Source: Epiperipatus broadwayi (Eukaryota > Onychophora > Udeonychophora > Euonychophora > Peripatidae). Taken from it: a stretch of 64,000 nt of DNA. Location of the stretch: assembly GCA_028023455.1 (NCBI GenBank), contig JAQFVV010012671.1:996001-1060000 (forward strand), written 5' to 3'. Made by a program: the position numbers and the translations under genes. This document shows positions 46,236 through 57,460 of the stretch, piece after piece (the stretch's first letter is position 1; the number at the start of each line of letters is the position of its first letter). The notes under the pieces are model-generated. The model did not search any database and was not told the DNA's origin. It saw only the letters and a list, made by a program, of their open reading frames with translations.

Positions 46236-46985
46236 TCTATAAGTGTTTTAACACAGACAAGGAAGCTTAAAAATAAAATTTAATAAAATATTCATCTGAG
46301 TGCTTTCAGAAAATATATAATCCCATGTTCACAGCTTTAAGTTTAATGCTATGCAAATATATTTAAACCTACATGCATCATTTACAAATGCCATTTTCTT
46401 GAAATGAAAAAGCAAGCTTCTCTTCGATTAATTGCAGTAGGATCACTTGCTATGTAGCAAGCTTTTTTAACCTGAATTGACTCCTCATGCTGTATATAAA
46501 ATTACATGCCCTCACAATAATTGTCCGCCTCAGATTATGGTGAAACCAAGGCAAATATTGTAACCAGATTATCTCAGCATAAATATTTATATAATAGGAC
46601 TAAAACAAAAGCACAGGGTAAATCAATATTTGCAAAACATAAGAAAACTACTGGCCACATTTTTCAACCATCAGCAGCAAGTATTGTTTGTACAAAGAGA
46701 AGTGATACAAAAAGAAAAGTTAAAAAAGCCTTTTACATAGCGAGCGATCCTACTGCAATTAATCAAAGTGAAGCATGCTTTTTCATTTCCAAAAAAATGA
46801 AATTTGTGAATGATGCACATAGATTTAAATACGTTTGCATAGAATGTGCATAATGTATATTTTTTCATTAAATTTAAAGCTGTGAACATGGGATTATATA
46901 TTTCCTAAAAAGCACTCAGATGAATATTTTATTAAATTTTACTTTTAATCTTCATTGTCTGTGTGTAAAGCACTTATAGAATTAT
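46236..46985 (+). mobile_element. Palindromic element with GIY-YIG remnant (copy B)
   Basis: Arms at about 46236-46470 and 46730-46985 are reverse complements (for example TGAGTGCTTTC...ATATATAATCCCATG on the left and CATGGGATTATATAT on the right; TAATTGCAGTAGGATC pairs with its complement in the coding part). The right arm contains the end of the coding region, so the left arm is an inverted partial copy of the element's 3' end. Confidence 0.65.
46480..46853 (+). pseudogene. GIY-YIG endonuclease remnant (copy B)
   Basis: Upstream, LYKITCPHNNC (46495-46528) matches the VYKIxC...C start of a PLE-type GIY-YIG domain. After a frame change the 110-codon open stretch 46521-46853 gives DYGETKANIVTRLSQH (family YIGET...L..RL..H), FAKHKKTTGHIF (H..TGH.F) and KRKVKKAFYIASDPTAINQSE, the conserved basic helix with Glu/Ala-Phe-Ile and the terminal P.IN. 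This is the longest clean GIY-YIG frame in the window. No RT is attached: the element either lost it or is a minimal derivative. Copy A at 26 kb is a paralogue. Confidence 0.68.
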
Positions 46986-47835
46986 ATTTTAGCATTGAAG
47001 TAAAACTTTATTTATTTAATTTTTATTTTTATAAGCATGATCATTTACCTTGCTAAGAAATGACAAATTCTGATCGACCATTAAATTTTTCAGTTTTAGT
47101 GTGTTTTTTTTTTTGTTTGCTTATTTATCTTTTTGTTTAATTTTTTTTTTTTGATGGCATATAATTGAAGTTGTACAATTTGATACAGCATAGTTTGCAG
47201 TTTCAGTGTACTTTCTAATGGCTGGCAATCTTTCACCTTTCATTCATCTTTAATAACTTTTAATCATGCATTTAATCTGTAAACATATTTTATTTTACAT
47301 TTGTAAAGTATTGTTGACATACTGTAAATATAGAAAAAGTAACCAATAGCTGTATACAAATATATAATATGATAATAATAAAAATTGCCATCATATTAAA
47401 TCTTTCATATAGATTTTCTTTTTGTGTATTTGTACAGTACGATAAAGTTTTATTTTGTAGTACTGATATCAAATGAAATTTATGTTTTTATAAAGATGTG
47501 AATAGTTTTATCACATAATTTTATAGTTACTCAATTATATTCATTTGAAACTTTTTTGAATAATAATAGGATTAATGAAAACTCATTGAGAATTGTGTAT
47601 GTAAGGATAAAATAATATTTGCAACATTTTCATTTTATTTAATACAAGAACGATGATGTAACATTAATCCATTATTATTTCCATTTCTATAGTAATAGTT
47701 TTACAGATTGAAAATAATTCATCAGTATACCTTAGACCATTCTCATTATAAATTCTCCTTATATCTAAATCACACATTTGATGCTAAAAATTTAACAGAT
47801 ATTAAACATCAATAATGATGAATGATTTTAATATA
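46986..47835. other. AT-rich non-coding DNA
   Basis: Nothing recognised; several T-runs around 47105-47155. Confidence 0.5.
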
Positions 47836-47973
47836 TAAGGGTGAGTCAAAAATTATTCCAATACTAGTTATAGAATTTGTTTTAATCAACTTTCATTTTC
47901 AATATTTTGTCAATCTGTTAACAAGCTTTCATATTGCTTGAACACCATTTTCTATGCTTACACAAGCTGTTTA

Positions 47974-48172
47974 AACAGTAACAAACTCTGCATACAATAA
48001 TACTACCCAGGACAAGTTTTAGTAATCAATGGATGCAAGAAGATATCCATCTAGTGCCCACCCATCCAATAACCCCAGACTAGTTTCTGTGTTGTGGCTT
48101 TCATCAGTGAGGAGCCTTGGGTCTGAGAGAACTGCACCTAGATCTTGAAATCTGATGCAACTCTCCAGCAGC
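47974..48172 (+). mobile_element. Family P retroposon, monomer nested in mariner
   Basis: AACAGTAACAAACTCTGCAT followed by AGTAATCAATGGATGC, CCCAGACTAGTTTCTG and GAGGAGCCTTGGGTCTGAGA is collinear with the left half of the 50.9-kb copy. It ends at CAACTCTCCAGCAGCC, the point where the full copy turns round. It is therefore a monomer, the unit from which the palindromic copies are built. No target duplication was found. Confidence 0.7.
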
Positions 48173-48289
48173 CTTTTTTTAAAACTTTTTAGTGACACTA
48201 CTGAATGGATAGTTTGCTACTGTTTTAACTTTTATATTCTCTCATAAATAATGTTTTAGTCTGAGCTGTGAGGCACAAACACTCCATTG

Positions 48290-49320
48290 TCTTCATCTTT
48301 TTATTAGATATAAATCTTCATAATTGTACAGCTTCTTTCAGAAAAACAAACGAAAATTAATTTAATAGAGCAAAACAGGATTATAGGAAGGATGATCCTT
48401 TAAAGGGAAGTTGTTTGAAAAAGTCAACAATATGGGCAGCAGTGTGTGACATGATTGTCATGCAACAATACAAGGCTCTTGATCAGCAGTCCTTTGAGTT
48501 TTATCCAAATTTTAAACTTCAGATATTAAGTGAACATCTCACAGTTTTAAGTACTGTTGATTGTTGAATCTTTTCCCTGATAGTATTCTAATTCTGTCCC
48601 TTGAGAATACAAAAAAAAAAACTGCAAATATCCAATTTTTCAGTTGACAGTTGTCTTTTGAACTTTGTTTTGGTCAGCAGTTGAAGGTGTTTCCTTTCCA
48701 TACTTTGCCATTTATTCTCAAACTTATAGTGATGAATCCATATCTCATTACCATTAATGATTCTTTTAAAGAAACATTTACCTTTCTTAGAGCAGTAATC
48801 AAAATTTTGTTTGAGGATATCCAAACACTTCTGTTTGTGACCTTCTGTGAGTTGTTTTGCTATCGATTTCACAAAAACTTTTAAAACCCAAGTCTGTCAT
48901 AGATTATTGCATAGGCAGAGCCATTATTTGCAAATGATTTTCCATTATAATATACTGTCACTCATCTATCCAACAAAATCAGTTCACATGCATTATCAAT
49001 GTTGTCACATTCATGAACATGAACAGGTGTCTGGTTTCTTCTTCATGGCTGGCAATTGTTCTCGAAGATCTTTATCCATTCATAGAAACTTCTTGACAAA
49101 ACACTTTCTCCATACTGTGCACAAAGTATTTGAAAATATTAGCACCAGACATCCCAATAGACCACACACAAAAATGAAGCATGGCACACTGCTCTTTTTT
49201 TGTGCAAATTACAAGTGGGGAAGTTGCAGTTTCTCACATCATAGTCATATTTGAGCTAACATAGCACATTAAAAACTGAACAGCAGTTAATGGTTCAGAT
49301 GCCATCTCTTATAGAAAACT
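48290..49320 (-). pseudogene. mariner transposase
   Basis: Starts near 49320 with MASEPLTAVQ-like residues on the minus strand. The first helix-turn-helix is visible as EQCAMLHFC...GMSGANIFKYF (about 49205-49120). The second contains NGSAYAIIYDRLGF (about 48925-48885). The open stretch 48872-48588 has LTEGHKQKCLDIL, NFDYCSKKGKCFFKRIINGNEIWIHHY and ENKWQSMERKH, matching mariner EEQKQ.RL..., F..RI.TGDETW..HY and S.EW.H. The first catalytic Asp (GDETW) is Asn. The second Asp survives in LLHDNHVTH (GAC complement at 48457-48459). The third is not identified. Stops and frameshifts confirm a pseudogene. Confidence 0.83.
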
Positions 49321-49389
49321 CTTATAAGACAATGTGGCCAACCAAAGTTTAATATAGCCAGAGTACAGATAATTTTTTGCTCATCCTTA

Positions 49390-50427
49390 TTTATTATATA
49401 CATATACATTCATATATTTTTATATAGTAAAATGTTTTTAACTTATTCATTTTTATTCTTCCTTTTTCTACATCAAAACCTATTTTTAAAAATTCATATT
49501 ATCTGATTTGGAGGTGTATTTCCTGTACAGCAAACTCTTTCTCTTTCATTAACTACATAATTTAACAAGCAAAAACTTTTTGCTAAAGCAAAAATGAAAT
49601 TGATTAATTAAAATTAAATTGTAATACTTAAACATTCAACTGTGTGTTAGAAAATATTTGTAAACTATAATATTTGTGTTAATATGAAAATACACATGTA
49701 TAAATTAAATATATATAATAACTGTAAATCAAACAAATGATGAACTTTTGAAATGCTACAAACCTCTCATGCTTATTATAATACTTATCTGACAGCCAAT
49801 CAGATGTAATGATGGCTGTCTGAATAGCAATAAAACCGTAAACACAAGACAGGGAATTTTACAAGAAAAGGGTGGTCCACCCTCTTCTTTACTTGTCTTT
49901 CTATATATCTAAGCCAGTCTAAAGCATTTAGGTTTGAAAGCATGAAGCTTTGAATATCTTCACATTTAACTCACTGAGTCTAAATTACAAACATACAGCG
50001 TGAAATTCTACGATTTATTATGCAATAGTCTTTAGATGTTATATATTGCAGAAAAGGACATATAAAAAGCACAAGGTGTATTCATCAATCAGCCGCATTA
50101 CTTTACATTTATCCAATTATAGTTTTTTTTTAATTTGAAAATTCTTGTAGATAATTCATTTATACTGTCTAAGTATTCAAAATTAAATAAAAATGTTTTT
50201 AAAATGAAATTAAATTAATGGTAAAAAATATCAAAATAAATAAAAAAGATTTGGGGGTACTTTTTAATAAAAAAAAAAGATCATTCTCTTTTCTTTAATC
50301 AAAAATTGTTCAATTCACTAAACAAAGTTTTCATTCACTTTTAAATTTTTTCTGAACAATTCTTTAATTAAAAAACAGAAAATGTAAACAAAATAGTTTA
50401 GGAAATCAATTATTTTATCTTCATAGC
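49390..50427. other. AT-rich non-coding DNA
   Basis: Nothing recognised. Confidence 0.5.
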
Positions 50428-50511
50428 GTAAGCTTGTGTTTTAAGACCTATAGAGGTCCCTACCTTCGTATTTTTCAGACGCTTATTTCTAAGGTTACAG
50501 CCTTAGTAAAT
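50428..50511 (+). repeat. Family T single-arm fragment
   Basis: GTAAGCTTGTGTTTTAAGAC and TATAGAGGTCCCTACC, then GGTTACAGCCTTAGTAAAT, match the right arm of the 23203-23534 element. The other arm and loop are absent. Confidence 0.65.
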
Positions 50512-50906
50512 TATTACTTAACTATGAAATAAAAATATTTCTTGAGTAATCATAAAGCAGTTTTTTTAAAGTGAAAATTTTTAAAAATTATTCATGAATG
50601 ACAATGAATTAAGTAGTCTAGCAATAATTTCAGTAGAAAATTAAACAATAAACCATTTAAAAAGCCAGTATGCTGAAGAATAATTTAATATGGTATAATT
50701 TTTTTTTTTCATTATTTATTATATTTTAAATTATTTTGTTTCATTGTTAACATTTTTTAGATTCATAATATATTTACTTTTACATGTGTTTTTTAAAATA
50801 AATATTTTTTAGTTATACATATTTTTTTCTACTGTATCTGCTGCTTTTGATAAGTAGATTATTTTAAATATGGAGGTTAAAATATTTTATAATAAGTAGC
50901 CTAATG

Positions 50907-51311
50907 AACAGGCAAAATTCTCCATACAATAGTGCCACCCTGTGCCAACCAAAGTAATCAATGGATGCCAGAAGGCTTGTGCATAAAATCCCCATCTAGT
51001 GCCTACTCTTCCAATATCCCCAGACTAATTTCTGGTTTATGGCCTTTATCAGAGAGGAGCCTTGGATCTGAGAGCACTGCACCTAGATCTTACAATCTAA
51101 TGTAACTCTCAGCAGTCACATTTTATCTCTACTTAACTACAAAACTATTAGTCTGGGGATATTGGATGAGTAGGCACTAGATGGGGATTTTATGCATAAG
51201 CCTTCTGGCATCCATTGATTACTCTGGTTGGTCCAGGGTGGCACTACTGTATGGAGAGTTTTGCCTGTTTAATAACAGTTATGTGCTAGCATAAGAGATG
51301 GTGATCATGTG
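50907..51311 (+). mobile_element. Palindromic retroposon (family P), full inverted dimer
   Basis: A 405-bp insert whose left half (AACAGGCAAAATTCTCC ... to about 51120) is mirrored by the right half (about 51150-51275, ending GAGAGTTTTGCCTGTTT), followed by the unique 3' tail TAACAGTTATGTGCTAGCAT ... GTGATCATGTG. The exact 13-bp duplication AAGTAGCCTAATG flanks it (50894-50906 and 51312-51324). It is the longest copy of the family and has no coding capacity. Monomer relatives are at 48.0 kb and a stripped-down copy at 53.2 kb. Confidence 0.85.
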
Positions 51312-51324
51312 AAGTAGCCTAATG

Positions 51325-52560
51325 CAGATCAATAGTTTCTCAATGAAATATAATGACGAAGAAGGCAGTCTTCTTAAGTTTGCTAATTGGCAGGTGATGA
51401 AGCTTTTAATTAATTTTCCAATCATGTTTTTAGCATTTAGCAGAGAGAAATAGCCATTTTCTAATATATGCTGGGTAGATTGGTTGTGGGTCAGCTATCT
51501 GAGAAAAAAGATTGTAAGTCTATTGAAAAAATATTTGACTGAATTCAAATCCCAGGTTATGGACATGACAAGAGAATGCATTTCTTCTGTACTATGAGGT
51601 CCTTTTAAATAAGCATTAATAGTCTTTCAATAATTTTAAAAGGTGAAATTTCTAAGACTTGCCTCAAATGTCAAAATTAGTCTGCTCAGTCTAGATTATA
51701 AATATATATTATATTGTTTTATTTTACAATCAATATATATATGTGCATCTATTTAAATATGATTATTGATGATGTTAAATTATTTAAAAATATTTGTTGT
51801 AAATAAATACATCAGAAATTAAAGTTATTACAAAAAAATTCAATAATTTTTTTTTAAAAAAAGCTGTAAATTTTAGTTGTAATTATATATTTTTTCCTAT
51901 TTAAAAGATTGCTTCAAAGTAATCAAACATATATATTTTTAAGAACCATAAATTAAGAATTAAAAATAAACAACAATACAATAAAAAATTTCAAAAATTC
52001 CAAATGATCATGTATATAAATACTAAAGTATAAATCTCATGATTAATTGATATCATCATGCAGTAATATAAATGTAGTAATTGTTAGGATTACTTTGTTT
52101 GCTGATAATTATTATTTTTAAACAATTTTTATATATAAAAAAGAATTATTAATTTTTGCAAATTATTAAAAATACACAAATGTTGAATTTTCTATATACA
52201 AATGTGAGATGCAAATATGGATACATATGCAAAAATATAAAAATAAACTTTTGTATTTAAATAAAAAAAATGCATATAGGTATGCATATATATTTACATA
52301 AAGATTGACATAAATACTGTGTATATAAGCATATAATAAAATATAACTAATATAATTGTTCATTGCTGCTCTGGGAGAGGGGGGGGGAATAAGTTAAAAA
52401 CTGTAAGCAACAACAGTAATAATCAAATGTATTGCAAAGGGCAAAAACAAAGCAAAACAATATTTCAGTTATTGATAAATGTTTATTTGAATATTGTCAT
52501 GGATAAAAGATAATTGCTTATGATTTTTTAACGAAGAACTTCATTTATATATAGCTGAAA
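51325..52560. other. AT-rich non-coding DNA
   Basis: Nothing recognised; a G-run lies near 52379-52387. Confidence 0.5.
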
Positions 52561-52604
52561 CCTGTTTTAACAGTTTAAAGGAAATGATGATCATGTGATA
52601 TTTA
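52561..52604 (+). mobile_element. Family P 3'-end fragment
   Basis: CCTGTTTTAACAGTTTAAAG followed by GATGATCATGTGATATTTAG matches the last 45 bp of family P. The palindromic body is missing, as in a severely 5'-truncated insertion. Confidence 0.5.
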
Positions 52605-53160
52605 GATCTTGAATGAAATGTTAATGTATTCTATTTTTCTAATGAGCATTTTTAAACTTAGGCGGTAAGTTTCTGATTAGCTTCAAAATATTCAGCAGAT
52701 GAATAAAACAGATTAACACGTCTACTATTAACCCAAAAGTTTTTTTTTAACTGCGTATGCAGTTTATTTAACAATTATAAGCAGTCACATACATATAATA
52801 TATTAATAAGTAGTTTATAAGATAATGTTAACTAGTGTTGATCACAATTATACGATTAGTAAAGCAGCTTTTCAAACAACGCAGAAGAAAGCAATCAAAA
52901 CGGTTTTTATATAATAATATAAAAAACTTTACAAATAGGCAGATTGTTAATCATATGATTACAAGAAGTAAAAAAATAATTTAACAACTAATAATATATT
53001 TATTTTGAAATTTGGTTAAGTTTGATGAGTATTGTTTACAGAAAAAAGTTAAAGCATAAAATGATCTTTAAGTAGCTTATTGCAGGACAAAGGCTTTTCT
53101 GATAGCATATCATAAAAGAATTATGAGAAAATATTAACTAGGATAATCAACTGTTGAATA

Positions 53161-53236
53161 AAACAATTCAAAACAAAGCAAAACTCTCCATAGACTAGTG
53201 CCATCTTGAGATGGTGATCATGTGATGTTTAGTGGT
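53161..53236 (+). mobile_element. Family P mini-copy with 14-bp duplication
   Basis: Only 76 bp: the family head (AAGCAAAACTCTCCATAGAC, TAGTGCCA) is joined directly to the tail (GAGATGGTGATCATGTGATG). It is flanked by the exact 14-mer TCAACTGTTGAATA at 53147-53160 and 53237-53250. The internal palindrome is lacking, so it inserted as, or deleted to, a minimal head-tail form. Confidence 0.75.
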
Positions 53237-53250
53237 TCAACTGTTGAATA

Positions 53251-54640
53251 GTGAGTATTTAAGTAATTTTTCATTTTAGTTTTACTTTAAAGCCAGATAT
53301 AGATTTATTGATCACTACCGACTGAATAGCTTGGTTAAATATTGACAAATTATTTTAAAAAAATTCTGAGGTTGATCTAAAACCTCGATTTTTTTAAATT
53401 TTCTAGTCTGGAGTTGATTCCAGGTTTTAGAATAGCAGGATATAAAATACTACTGCATCACAAAACTCTTCCTCTTATATTATTGGTGCATATATACAAA
53501 CAGCAGAAAATCATACAATATAAATGGCAAGAGATAATTAAATTTTTAAAATACTTTTAAAATTATTAAGTTTGACTAAGTTTTAATTAAAGACTAGGAC
53601 AATTATTCAAAGATCTGATATCTAATAGCATTATGAATTCAAAAATATAAATAAAATATATTTAATGTGTTTTTTTTTTTAAAAAATAAACCTCACTTAC
53701 AAGTTTATTAAAAGACCTACTGAAACTAAATCATAAAAAAAAGTCAAAATAAATAAAATGCAGTCATAAATTAAAATTATTAAATAAAAATAAACAAATG
53801 TATAGAGCTACGAATGTGGGTGTGTTTATAATACATTGTAATTAAAAAAATATTCTCACACATAAGTATATATACACACATCACTTACCATTAATGCAGA
53901 TGTTTTTATTTTTTTTTGTGCTAAAAATTGACGAGTTTGTTTCTAAAAAAAGTTTTTAAAAGCAAGCATTATAAATCTTCCATAAAATAATAATTAACTG
54001 TTTTTAATAACTTATGATAATTTTCATCACCAATTATTTTCTAAAGGCAATTACTACACTTCACAGACTACTGCTTTTTAAAACTTCTCATCTCTTGTTC
54101 TTCGGTATTATCATCATCGTTATTAGCAGCCACTGCTATTCGCAAATGAATACGATCATTTTAATTTTAAAAAAAAATGCTAGAAAGTCAAAGAATATTA
54201 AAAACTTAGAACTGCTAAGTGTGCAATTGAAAAATGGAAATGTGGGTGCATGCACTCAATTCCATTGTCATAATTACTGAAGACTCTTCCAATATTCATA
54301 CTTACGGTCTTCATTAATATTAACTATCAACATTTTCTTTTCTTTTTTTATAGATTCAATGTATCTTTTAAAATTTCCCAAACTAAATCTTCTTTAACTT
54401 ACGGGAGAAGAAAAGTAAATAAAATTTTTAATTTTTAAAACTAAAAATCGATATATTAGACGTCTTGTTGTATAGCAATAGCATATTGGCCTATCTCCAC
54501 AACTTGAGAATTAAATCCTGATTGGATAGAATTTTAAAATTTTATCAGGTTCCAATAAGAGTTAAAAATATTTTTTTAAGATAGTTAATTCATAGCCAAA
54601 ATTATTGATAGAATGAATGAGAATACTCACTTACTATCTA
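53251..54640. other. AT-rich non-coding DNA
   Basis: Nothing recognised. An 88-codon plus frame at 54014-54280 has no known motif and is probably chance. Confidence 0.5.
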
Positions 54641-54654
54641 ATGTTGAGTAGTCT

Positions 54655-54735
54655 ATTTATCTTTTCAACATATGTGTTCAAGTGTACCAGTATTATGAGA
54701 TAGAGTGAGGAGCATTTGGAGATTATGCTTCAATC
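54655..54735 (+). repeat. Family F scrap
   Basis: TTTTCAACATATGTGTTCAAGTG followed by GAGATAGAGTGAGGAG resembles the right arm of the foldback at 32493-32607. It abuts the truncated end of the Gypsy element at 54.74 kb and may mark the breakpoint. Confidence 0.45.
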
Positions 54736-54764
54736 CATCATTTTCTTGGTCTGTTTATTTCATT

Positions 54765-55142
54765 TCAATATTGATTTGAGATGGGATAGGATTTTGAATG
54801 AAATGGTTGGTTTTCAAATAATTTAATTCTTTGCTGAAATCCCTCTATCACTCCTGGTACTTCTGAGGATATAATACTATATTCACCAATCACAGATTGC
54901 AAATTTTCTATATCATTTCCTTCAATTAAATTTGATTCTGCAAATTTTTCTTTTAACAGTGCTTCTGATATGGTAGATACTATACAATTAATTTCATTTA
55001 GGTCATAATTTGGCAATAATATCATTTCTACAACCTCATCCCTTACCCTGATTAATTTATTTTCAAAATTGACCGTACACTTGTTCACATATAGAAAGTC
55101 TGCCCCTAAGATAACTTCATGAATGAGGCCATTTAATATCAA
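54765..55142 (-). pseudogene. Gypsy protease-RT linker and RT start
   Basis: The 125-codon stretch starts with LIHEVILGADFLYVNKCTVNF, the LGxDFL...xxIDF linker found between protease and RT. It ends with VIGEYS.ISSEVPGVIEGFQ and FENQPFHSKSYPI, the conserved N-terminal RT element (family: PG......H.I.....P......Y..P). The sequence then leaves the family at about 54760. Confidence 0.75.
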
Positions 55143-55289
55143 AAAGACATGAGATATGTTTGGTTGATGATCAGTTTGACTCAGATTTATTTTTGAGATA
55201 GTTTTGCCTTTTTATTGTTAGTCATGGTAAGTTCTACCTCTTGAGGGATAGAGTTTTAATATTTGGATTTATATCCATAATTTTTCTGT

Positions 55290-55375
55290 AAAATTCATCA
55301 GAAATAACTAACATTTGGCTACCAGTTTCTAGCAAAACTTTGACTTATAAATCCTCAAATATTATTTCTATAATG
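55290..55375 (-). pseudogene. Gypsy protease trace
   Basis: The minus strand reads VLLETGSQMLVISDEFY. This aligns with the LLDTGSQVLIVSKEW of the 40.5-kb protease, so the two Gypsy elements are related. The catalytic Asp is Glu and the flanking frame is broken. Confidence 0.65.
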
Positions 55376-55577
55376 GAGCAACTTCATAAAGTCATGATTA
55401 GGCATTTCATCTTCCCAAGAACAGGTTAAATTGGTCATTTCATTTACTATTGGTTTGATTTTGTTCCGCATTTTTAATATGGGTCCTTGAGGAGAGGAAC
55501 CATTTCCCAAGTTCCTTATTAATTTGTTTTAGGTGATGTTTTGAGCATATCTTTATTATACCCACCTTTTATCTGTT

Positions 55578-55868
55578 TTAGATTGCAAGTGGAAAAAACA
55601 CTATTAATATGTGATGGTAATCATCAACTGTTCTTTTATCTATAATGCTATCTTTTTTAAGTGCTTTTCCTTCCCAATGGCTATGGTTATTGTTATTTTT
55701 TCTCCTTTTATAATTGATAGCATTGATTGATATCTCCTCCTTTCTTTTTTCTGTATATTTCTGAATTAGCTTTTGGTTATTGGTGACAACATTATTTAAT
55801 AAGTCAGTCATCTGTTCTATATTTTGGTAATTGGCACATAGTAATGATTGCTCTATTTTCAAAGGCAA
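55578..55868 (-). pseudogene. Gypsy gag, C-terminal part
   Basis: A 96-codon open stretch reading through PLKIEQSLLCANYQNIEQMTDLL to a basic, Lys/Asn-rich segment. Its place between capsid-like gag and protease suggests the end of gag. I see no intact zinc knuckle. Confidence 0.5.
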
Positions 55869-55963
55869 GTTATTTTGAAAAGTCTAATAATTTGATTTTA
55901 GATGAGATGGTAAGTGTCTAAAATTTTTAATTTAGCCTTTGAAACAATTTATGAAGTGTTTCA

Positions 55964-56227
55964 TCAGGGGAAGTCTTCTGTTTCTCTTGCAAGATTTGGT
56001 ATAACATAGCTTTCCTGGTGATTGTTATTCCAAAAGTTCTTTATTAATAATGATTGGTAGTTATTAAAAGTATTAGGTAATTGAAATAATGATTCCTTCC
56101 ATAATAGGGCATTTCCTTGTAGATGACTGTATGCAATCATTAACTTTTCACCTTCTGAAAGAATGTTGTTGACTGAAAAATACAAATTTAAACTTCTTAG
56201 GTGCTCAATGGAAGTGTCATTGGTCAA
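55964..56227 (-). pseudogene. Gypsy gag, capsid-like domain
   Basis: The 87-codon stretch contains LRSLNLYFSVNNI, EKLMIAYSHLQGNALLWKE and LIKNFWNNNHQESYVI, corresponding to the retrotransposon gag domain W/FL..l..yF..n.i....K......L.G.A..W......l...F...F. Capsid-like gag assembles the particle. The frame breaks after the domain; the continuation on the minus strand at 55868-55578 is basic and Asn/Lys-rich and may have held nucleic-acid binding, although no clear CCHC knuckle remains. Confidence 0.68.
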
Positions 56228-56876
56228 GCTTTTAAATACTTTTAATTCAACAAGTGGTTCTGAGTGATACTTGATTCATTTTGAACATTTACAGATGATT
56301 GGATGGTGTGAGTATTTATATCTTCTTTTATTTTATAAAAGATCTTTACATTATTATTGTGTACTTGATGTATACATTTGGTCTCATTACTCATTTCATA
56401 CTGATCTCCAATCTTAATCTTTTTGTCACCAATTCTATTGACATTTTCCAGATACAATTTAATTTGTCTGTTGCTGCTTCAATTTCATATTCGGATAGCT
56501 TAACATTTTGAGATGTTGTCTTTCTTTCACTTTATCTAATTTCCTATTGTATTCATTTTCTATATTTTTTATTGTTCGATTTACTTAATCATTGAAGTTT
56601 TCTATGTGAATTAATATGCTAGTATGATTTTCAAGTAAAATTTCAATACTGTTTTTATTTTGCTTGATTTCAGTTTCCATCAAGTTTTGTTTCATATTGA
56701 GGGACTTATAATCGTTTTCCATTATCTGAAAATTCTTTTCATGAGTATCTTTCAGGGTCTTGTTTTTTTATAGTGATCTATTTCTATATAAATATTCTCT
56801 ATTTATTCACTGATATCCTTTTGGTATTCCTTTTGATTTTGATGAACTGTACATGGAAAATTTTCATATATTTTTT

Positions 56877-57224
56877 TCATTTCCAAATATTTATATCCAT
56901 TTTACTTTCAATTTCAATAAATCTTTTCTCACATTTATGGTCCTTTTCTTCTATAATCTTTTCAAGTTGGTACATTTTGTTATTAATATCTATTTGTACT
57001 TGTAATATTTCAGTTTTGAGTTCAATTTTTAGATTATTCATTTCTTTTGATAAATTGATTGTCACATTATCTATCATTTGCTGTTGATCTGCTTTTATAT
57101 CTGCTTTCACATTATCTATCTTGGTTGACATTTGATGTTGATCTGCTTTATTTTTTATATTGGTTGGCATTAGATGTTGGTCTGTTTTCATATTATTCAG
57201 CATTTGTTGTATCATCAACATCAT
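56877..57224 (-). pseudogene. Gypsy gag, N-terminal coiled coil
   Basis: A 115-codon open stretch with three to four imperfect repeats around KADQ(H/Q)QM and a heptad-rich segment (NNLKIELKTEILQVQIDINNK). Such coiled-coil leaders precede the capsid domain in some Gypsy elements. No starting context can be defended and the frame ends at a stop before the capsid part. Confidence 0.5.
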
Positions 57225-57460
57225 TTGATTAAATGATACTTTGTTAACATTTCCTTTCTCTACCCCTGGTTTATCTAGAATTTTAGTAATTTTTGGGAAA
57301 TAAATAATTTATACTGTGGTCATACTAAGGTCCTGTTCTATTTCTAGATCTTCTAAAATAGCCCTCTCCATTTCTTCTCTATCTGTCTTATCTTGTACTT
57401 CACTTTCACTTTCTTGTTCAATACCAGTTTCTGTTCATATCATTTTGATTTTACTTCTTG

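Larger units (their letters stand above)
47838..49387 (-). mobile_element. mariner-type DNA transposon
   Basis: Terminal inverted repeats begin AGGGTGAGTCAAAAATTAT (47838 on) and, at the other end on the minus strand, AGGATGAGCAAAAAATTAT (ending at 49387). Both are bordered by TA (47836-47837 and 49388-49389), the mariner target duplication. The minus strand between them encodes a decayed mariner transposase. A family P retroposon is nested at 47974-48172. The two terminal repeats differ at about 4 of 19 positions, so the insertion is old. Confidence 0.85.
54740..57460 (-). mobile_element. 3'-truncated Ty3/Gypsy retrotransposon
   Basis: Minus-strand order: coiled-coil N-terminal gag (57224-56877), a linker, capsid-like gag (56227-55964), C-terminal gag (55868-55578), protease trace (about 55375-55290) and the start of RT (55142-54765). 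The element stops abruptly just inside the RT, next to a family F scrap, so RT catalytic domain, RNase H, integrase and 3' LTR are missing. The two-LTR element at 58.1-62.4 kb lies upstream in the same orientation, but nothing proves they were one element. Confidence 0.72.

Noticed and set aside
48847-49254. 135-codon plus frame with many His and Cys, zinc-finger-like
   Set aside because: It is antisense to the mariner transposase DNA-binding region; His/Cys spacing fits no finger class.
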